DNA from: Candidatus Shapirobacteria bacterium | Lineage (GTDB): Bacteria; Patescibacteriota; Microgenomatia; UBA12405; JAHJSD01 | DNA: 9,182 nucleotides | Reading direction: 5' to 3' | NCBI GenBank assembly: GCA_027021145.1 | Contig: JALUUX010000062.1 | Location: 1 to 9,182, forward strand | Shown here: one piece after another, positions 5,222 through 9,182 of the stretch | Layout: each line of letters begins with the position of its first letter | Position numbering within the stretch: position 1 is the stretch's first letter | Notes under the pieces: generated by a model | Databases searched by the model: none | What the model was told of the DNA's origin: nothing | The model's input: the letters and a program-made list of their open reading frames with translations, nothing else | Made by a program: the position numbers and the translations under genes

Positions 5222-5944
5222 ATGAGGAAGGTATTAGCAAGTCTTTTAGTGGTTGGGGTTTTATCTGTTAGTTTGGTTGGGGCAACTAAAGCTCTATTTA
5301 GCGATACCGAGGCTAGTGAGGACAACCGTTTTGTTGCTGGTCAGATTGATCTTAAGGTTGATTACGATGGTTATTACAATAAAGAAGTGGATGGCGAGCC
5401 GGATATTCATTGGGAAATGACCGATTTGAACGAAGATCAGAAGTTTTTTGATTTTGATGATATTAAACCCGGTGATTATGGTGAGGGGACGATTAGTCTC
5501 CATTTGACTAGTAACCCTGCTTGGGTTCGAGCAGTAATTGATGATGTTCATAATGACGAGAACGGTTGTACCGAGCCGGAGGCCAGTGATTCAGGTGATA
5601 CCACTTGTGACGATCCTGGTTATGGTCAAGGAGAGTTAGCCCAGAACTTGCATTTTAGGATTTGGGAGGACGATGGTGATAATGTCTTGGAGGAAGGAGA
5701 GACAGTAGTTCTGGAGGGGACGGCAGCTGATATTTTGGCTGGTGCCAGCTGGGACATGGGTCAGGTACAGCCCGATCAAACAATTTATTATGGAGTTGAG
5801 TGGTGGGTTCCGGCAGAAGTGGGCAATATTATTCAGACCGATTCTTTGACCGCTGATATTACCTTTGAAGCAGAGCAGGTGAGACATAATCCAACGCCCA
5901 GTTGGAATACCACTCCTACCCCAACTCCAACGGGAACACCGTAA
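5222..5944 (+). CDS. TasA/camelysin-like secreted structural protein with SipW-type signal peptide
   Basis: Probable extracellular fibre or matrix subunit. The 240 residues begin with a signal peptide (MRK, hydrophobic 4-22) followed by TKA/LFSDTEASEDNRFVAG; the motif Ala-[LF]-F-S-D-T-E right after the cleavage site (after A24) is characteristic of proteins processed by SipW-type peptidases, such as TasA, TapA and camelysin. The mature part is beta-rich and very acidic, with WEMTD and PGDYGEGTISLHLTSNPAWVRAVI typical of TasA-like beta sandwiches. An acidic loop bears two cysteines 12 residues apart. EDDGDNVLEEGE resembles a calcium-binding loop. The C-terminus is a short Pro/Thr tail (TPTPTPTGTP) with no membrane anchor. 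The family is grouped with metallopeptidase M73, but no HExxH is present, so a structural role is favoured. A matching SipW gene follows 91 nt downstream. Confidence 0.85.
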   Translation: MRKVLASLLVVGVLSVSLVGATKALFSDTEASEDNRFVAGQIDLKVDYDGYYNKEVDGEPDIHWEMTDLNEDQKFFDFDDIKPGDYGEGTISLHLTSNPAWVRAVIDDVHNDENGCTEPEASDSGDTTCDDPGYGQGELAQNLHFRIWEDDGDNVLEEGETVVLEGTAADILAGASWDMGQVQPDQTIYYGVEWWVPAEVGNIIQTDSLTADITFEAEQVRHNPTPSWNTTPTPTPTGTP

Positions 5945-5962
5945 GTTGGGGAGAGTGGGTTT

Positions 5963-5987
5963 GGCGGCGGGGCGAAGCCCCGCCGCC
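5963..5987 (+). repeat. GC-rich hairpin 1 between TasA-like gene and sipW
   Basis: GGCGGCGGGGC (5963-5973) and GCCCCGCCGCC (5977-5987) form a perfect 11-bp stem closed by a GAA loop. It lacks a following U run, so it is not a standard terminator. It is far more GC-rich than its surroundings. Confidence 0.75.
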
Positions 5988-6010
5988 TCGCCAGGCAAAA
6001 GCCTGGCGAG
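5987..6010 (+). repeat. GC-rich hairpin 2 between TasA-like gene and sipW
   Basis: CTCGCCAGGC (5987-5996) and GCCTGGCGAG (6001-6010) form a perfect 10-bp stem with an AAAA loop. It abuts hairpin 1, sharing base 5987. It is followed by AATTAAG rather than a U tract. It probably slows transcription or protects upstream mRNA from 3' exonucleases, giving more of the TasA-like product than of the peptidase; this is inference. Confidence 0.75.
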
Positions 6011-6035
6011 AATTAAGAGTTAGAGGTGAATTTTA

Positions 6036-6584
6036 GTGAAAAAAATCAAAGTTATTTTGAGTGTTTTTTACTGGTTGATTTTTCTTTTTTTAGTGGGTTT
6101 GGCAGCTATCCTTTCTTTGTCGCGGTTTAATAACCCCTTGAAGCTACGCTTCTTTTCGGTTCAATCGGGCTCGATGGCACCGACAATTCCGGTAGGCAGT
6201 TTGATTGTTGTTCGTTCAACCAACGACTATCAAATCAATGATATCGTTAGCGTCAGGGGCGGGCGCAATGATCAAGAAGTCGTTACCCATCGGATTGTCG
6301 ATATTATCTCGGGCGAACGCCCCAAATATCAACTTAAGGGGGACGCCAATGAAAATCCTGATCCGGAGTTAGTGCCCGCCCGTCGAGTTATTGGCAAGTT
6401 GATTATTACCCTTCCCTATTTGGGCTACTTAATTGCTTTTGCTCAAACCCCACAAGGCTTCATCATTCTTTTGGTTGTTCCTGGAGTAATTTTGCTTTAC
6501 TCTGAGATTAATCGTCTGAAAGAAGCCTTACTTGAATTTTTATCGCTGAGAAAACAAAAGAGAAAAGATGGTAAAAAAGGTTAG
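6036..6584 (+). CDS. sipW: SipW-type (Ser/His, ER-type) signal peptidase I
   Basis: This membrane signal peptidase cleaves secreted precursors on the outer face of the cytoplasmic membrane. The 182 residues have TM1 at about 6-28, catalytic Ser46 in SGSMAPT, and VTHRIVDI with His85 in the position taken by Lys in ordinary bacterial enzymes. GDANENPD follows, with Asp103 and Asp109. TM2 lies at about 143-156 and a basic tail (RKQKRKDGKKG) ends the protein. This Ser-His pattern and spacing match Bacillus subtilis SipW (Ser47, His87, Asp106 from family knowledge) and archaeal/eukaryotic signal peptidases. The start is GTG with GAGGTG (6023-6028) 7 nt upstream. The gene lies between two genes whose products have SipW-like cleavage regions, so those are its probable substrates. 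Its end overlaps the next gene by 17 nt. Confidence 0.93.
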   Translation: MKKIKVILSVFYWLIFLFLVGLAAILSLSRFNNPLKLRFFSVQSGSMAPTIPVGSLIVVRSTNDYQINDIVSVRGGRNDQEVVTHRIVDIISGERPKYQLKGDANENPDPELVPARRVIGKLIITLPYLGYLIAFAQTPQGFIILLVVPGVILLYSEINRLKEALLEFLSLRKQKRKDGKKG

Positions 6585-9057
6585 TCTCTTGTTGATTTTG
6601 GCCTTTTTTTCTAGTCGGCTGATTGGGGTAACGACCGCTTTTTTAACTGATAGCGAAACCTCGGAAGAGAATCGATTTCAGGCGGCCAGACTGGGGTTAA
6701 CGGTTTCTTCCGGTCAGGATAATTTTGTTCCTCAGGCTGATAATTTGGTGCCAGGTTCGGTGGCTGCTCGCGATATTTATCTCCATCAAGAAGACGATAG
6801 TTTGCCCCTGAGACACCGAGTTAGTTTCCAGTTTTTAGAAGGTAATCCCGATCTTTGTGGCCAAATTAATCTTAAACTCTGGTACAACCACTACCATGGC
6901 CCGGTCTCGGCTGGTTATGGCAATCGCGATATGCGCTTAAAATACGATGGTCCTTTGTCTGGTTTAAGTAATTTGACCGACGATGACTTCATTATTCCCC
7001 ATCCAGATGATTATTATGGCCAGGCTTATCCCGGCACTCAGTGGTTCTATTATCGGATTGAAGTCCCCGAAGATTTAGCCGATGAATTCCAGGAACAGAG
7101 TTGCCGTTTTAATTTGGTTTTCACGGCTTGGCAAGCTGATTTTTCTCAGCCAGATAACGGCTTTGTTGATCAGGAAGTTTTGGAGAATAATCTGACTACC
7201 GTCAACTGGCAGCGGCCGAGTTCGGAAATTACCTCGGGCGAAGGACTAACCAACCAATTGCCGATTAATATTGATTATTGGGCCTCAGATAACGCTGATC
7301 AGGTTGAACTTTGGTATTCCTGGAATAGTAGTGATTGGCGGCTTTTTGGTACTGATCAGCCTCACTCACCGGGAAGCTTTAACTTTGAGCCTGAAGAGGG
7401 CGATGGAGTTTATCGACTGATTACTGTAGCTGTCAGTAGCTTTGGTCGGGTTGAAGACAAAAACGGTAACGATGTCGATGATAATCAGGAACTTGAAGAG
7501 GTGGCCCAATTTTTGGAAGGAGAAGGGCTGCTTTATTACCTTCAGATTGACTCCCAGCCGCCGACTAGTAATTTAGTCTTGGGTGATTTTGATCAAGTTA
7601 ATCGTTGGGCGGGTCAGAATTTATTGGCCAATGGCGATTTTGAAGGAAGAGATTATTCCTCTTGGCAGGGTGGCGGAGCCGGAGACCACACAGTTGTGGG
7701 TCCGGAAGATGCTTATCAGGGCAACCAAGCTTATTTGATTGGTTTTCGCGATAATGATGCCGGCGAAGGCGAAGTGGATTATGTCTTTCAGTTAGTTCCT
7801 CTACCGGAGCGGGTTAGTAGCAGTTTGAGTTTTTGGTATCGAGTTATTAGCAATGACACGGTTGATTACGACTGGTTCCGAGCTGAAATTCGTGATCAGA
7901 ATGATTATCCTCTGGAGCGGATTTTATTGACTGGTTCCGATGAGGTTGGTCCGGACACCTGGAGCGGCGATTCTGGCTGGCGGGAAGCAACCCATTCTCT
8001 ATTAGATTTTGCTGGGAGGACAGTCAAAATCTGGTTTGGGGTAGAAAACCATGATTCTCCCTCAGGAGAGGAAAAAACCTGGGCCTTGATTGATAATGTA
8101 GTAGTCACGACAGGAGACAACCAACTTTCTCCGGAGGCGGGAATTGATTTTGAGTCTCATGACGGTGGTTCTGGGGTTTTTGATCATCAGCTGGAAGCCA
8201 GTGCTAGCGGTGAGGTTAATTTTTCTGCCGAAGATGTAGCTGGCAATCAAGAGGCCACCGAGTCAGCTCAAGTCAATATCTTGCCTTCAGTAGTGATTAA
8301 TAAAGTAGTGCCCAATCCGACCGGCGCTGATTCAGGTAGCTCGGGTCTCCCTCTTGAGGGCGAGTGGATCGAGCTTTACAACAATACCGATGAACCGATT
8401 GATGTTACTGGTTGGTATCTTTATGATGCCGATGACAGTCACGAATTAATCATTGGTTCGGACAATGTTGATTTGGACGAGGATTTAACTGACGATGACG
8501 ATTTACCAGTGATTCCTGCTCGGGGCTGGTTGCGGGTTTATCGCAACGGTGATTCTGATTTCAGTCTTAATAACGATGCTGATCAGGTTCGGCTTTACAA
8601 TGGACCATTGTCTGAAGCTGATTTGATTGATCAGTTTGATTATCAAGCTGATGATTATCAAGAAACTAGTTTGGGGGAGGATTGGCAATGGCAGCGTCAG
8701 CCTGACGGTATTGGTTCTTGGCAGCTGGTAAAGATGGAATCTAGCTGGGATTTTCGCCTTAGCTACACTAATCAGGGGCGGAAAATTTGGCTTTCAATTT
8801 TCCAATTGCCTGAAGAGACCCAATCAGTTGATTATCGAATAATTTATTCTCATGAGGGGGTAGAGACAGGAATTGCGGGTACTGTTTCGGCGGATCAAAT
8901 TGAGGCGGGGAAAATTGATCGCCAGTTTGTTTTGGGAACTTGTTCGGCTCATGGCCAGTGTGTTTATCATCAGGTTGATGATAACAGATTTAATTTGGAA
9001 ATTACTTTAACCACTGGTTCTGGTTCGGAAACAAAGAGTCGGGAGATTCAGTTATGA
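6568..9057 (+). CDS. Large modular secreted surface protein (TasA-like N-terminus, Ig-like, jelly-roll, lamin-tail domains)
   Basis: This 829-residue, strongly acidic secreted protein is probably an adhesin or matrix component. Its signal peptide (MVKK, hydrophobic 5-21) leads to TTA/FLTDSETSEENRFQA, cleaved after A24, the same SipW-type pattern as the TasA-like protein upstream. Domains in order: TasA-like beta domain (about 25-205); Ig/FN3-like module (about 217-300, INIDYWASDN...VELWYSW); galactose-binding-like jelly roll (about 351-515, NLLANGDFEG to WALIDNVVV); Ig-like module (about 522-570); lamin-tail domain (about 572-705, VVINKVVPNP, EWIELYNN, DVTGWYLYD); and a C-terminal beta domain with a Cys pair (about 721-829). 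There is no C-terminal anchor, so attachment may be through partners. The ATG lies inside sipW, and the stop overlaps the next start (ATGA). Domain borders are estimates by eye. Confidence 0.88.
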   Translation: MVKKVSLLLILAFFSSRLIGVTTAFLTDSETSEENRFQAARLGLTVSSGQDNFVPQADNLVPGSVAARDIYLHQEDDSLPLRHRVSFQFLEGNPDLCGQINLKLWYNHYHGPVSAGYGNRDMRLKYDGPLSGLSNLTDDDFIIPHPDDYYGQAYPGTQWFYYRIEVPEDLADEFQEQSCRFNLVFTAWQADFSQPDNGFVDQEVLENNLTTVNWQRPSSEITSGEGLTNQLPINIDYWASDNADQVELWYSWNSSDWRLFGTDQPHSPGSFNFEPEEGDGVYRLITVAVSSFGRVEDKNGNDVDDNQELEEVAQFLEGEGLLYYLQIDSQPPTSNLVLGDFDQVNRWAGQNLLANGDFEGRDYSSWQGGGAGDHTVVGPEDAYQGNQAYLIGFRDNDAGEGEVDYVFQLVPLPERVSSSLSFWYRVISNDTVDYDWFRAEIRDQNDYPLERILLTGSDEVGPDTWSGDSGWREATHSLLDFAGRTVKIWFGVENHDSPSGEEKTWALIDNVVVTTGDNQLSPEAGIDFESHDGGSGVFDHQLEASASGEVNFSAEDVAGNQEATESAQVNILPSVVINKVVPNPTGADSGSSGLPLEGEWIELYNNTDEPIDVTGWYLYDADDSHELIIGSDNVDLDEDLTDDDDLPVIPARGWLRVYRNGDSDFSLNNDADQVRLYNGPLSEADLIDQFDYQADDYQETSLGEDWQWQRQPDGIGSWQLVKMESSWDFRLSYTNQGRKIWLSIFQLPEETQSVDYRIIYSHEGVETGIAGTVSADQIEAGKIDRQFVLGTCSAHGQCVYHQVDDNRFNLEITLTTGSGSETKSREIQL

Positions 9058-9182
9058 AATTGAAACAATTAGTTTTTGCTCTAATTTCGGCAGGACTGTT
9101 TTTGGCTTTTAGGGTTCCAGGGGTGGTGGCGGCAGATATCACCGTTACCTGCTCAGCTACTGATTGCTCTTCTATTGATGAG
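9054..9182 (+). CDS. Secreted protein, N-terminal 43 residues only (partial)
   Basis: The ATG overlaps the previous stop as ATGA (9054-9057), and the frame stays open to the window edge. The visible product has a signal peptide (MKLK, hydrophobic 6-19, cleavage probably after VVAA at 24-27) followed by DITVTCSATDCSSIDE. Unlike the other two secreted proteins in this operon, the cleavage site lacks the F-[ST]-D-[ST] signature, so it would be an ordinary signal peptidase I substrate. Two cysteines in the mature start suggest a disulfide. As the next member of the operon it may be a co-assembled or anchoring surface protein, but its function cannot be read from this fragment. Confidence 0.8.
   Translation, partial: MKLKQLVFALISAGLFLAFRVPGVVAADITVTCSATDCSSIDE

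Noticed and set aside
5222..5944. Metalloprotease activity suggested by the camelysin (M73) relationship
   Set aside because: No HExxH or other convincing metal-binding protease motif is visible in the sequence.
5636..5998. A 120-codon minus-strand ORF opposite the TasA-like gene and hairpins
   Set aside because: It is antisense to a well-supported gene, its start lies in the hairpins, and the translation has no recognisable features.
5963..6010. Start of a CRISPR or tandem repeat array
   Set aside because: The two hairpins are different sequences, occur once each, and have no spacers or repeated units.
1..9182. UGA recoded as Gly, as in some CPR lineages
   Set aside because: TGA terminates ftsX and the 829-residue gene exactly at ATGA overlaps with the next start, and RF2 appears to be present.

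Overview
The window looks like part of a genome of a small, episymbiont-type bacterium, most probably a member of the Patescibacteria/CPR (Microgenomates-like). This is inference from gene content and style: tightly overlapping genes, moderate-to-low GC, an FtsEX module whose hydrolase has an unusual domain order, Pro/Thr-linked lamin-tail-domain surface proteins, and a SipW/TasA-like surface locus. UGA is used as a stop (ftsX and the 829-aa gene), and a release factor 2 C-terminus lies at the left edge, so the standard bacterial code fits. No tRNA, rRNA, CRISPR array, insertion sequence or phage gene was seen.

Left block (1-3348, + strand): the 3' end of prfB, a single-pass membrane protein of unknown function, ftsE, ftsX, and a secreted coiled-coil M23-type hydrolase. 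The last three genes overlap by 8 and 4 nt. FtsE/FtsX should form an ABC-type mechanotransmission complex that controls the hydrolase outside the cell. The main surprise is that the hydrolase carries its M23 motifs in permuted order: the normally C-terminal HLHFE segment precedes the normally N-terminal HxGxD and YxHL segments, and the protein ends just after the latter.

Middle block (3329-5049): a minus-strand lamin-tail/Pro-Thr-linker/carboxypeptidase-regulatory-like surface protein converges on the hydrolase gene with a 20-bp overlap, and diverges from a plus-strand VanZ-family membrane protein. The 125-bp divergent spacer holds two promoter-like sequences, each placed so that transcription would begin at or next to a GTG start (leaderless mRNAs). 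A 38-bp dyad lies almost equidistant between the two -35 boxes.

Right block (5050-9182, + strand): a strong promoter, a short leader ending in an intrinsic terminator, then a TasA/camelysin-like secreted protein, two back-to-back GC-rich hairpins, a SipW-type signal peptidase (Ser/His type), an 829-aa modular surface protein with the same kind of N-terminus as the TasA-like protein, and the start of another secreted protein. The peptidase sits between its two presumed substrates, so the block reads as a self-contained export and assembly locus for surface filaments or adhesins. The promoter-terminator leader and the tandem hairpins may set the expression ratio of its members.
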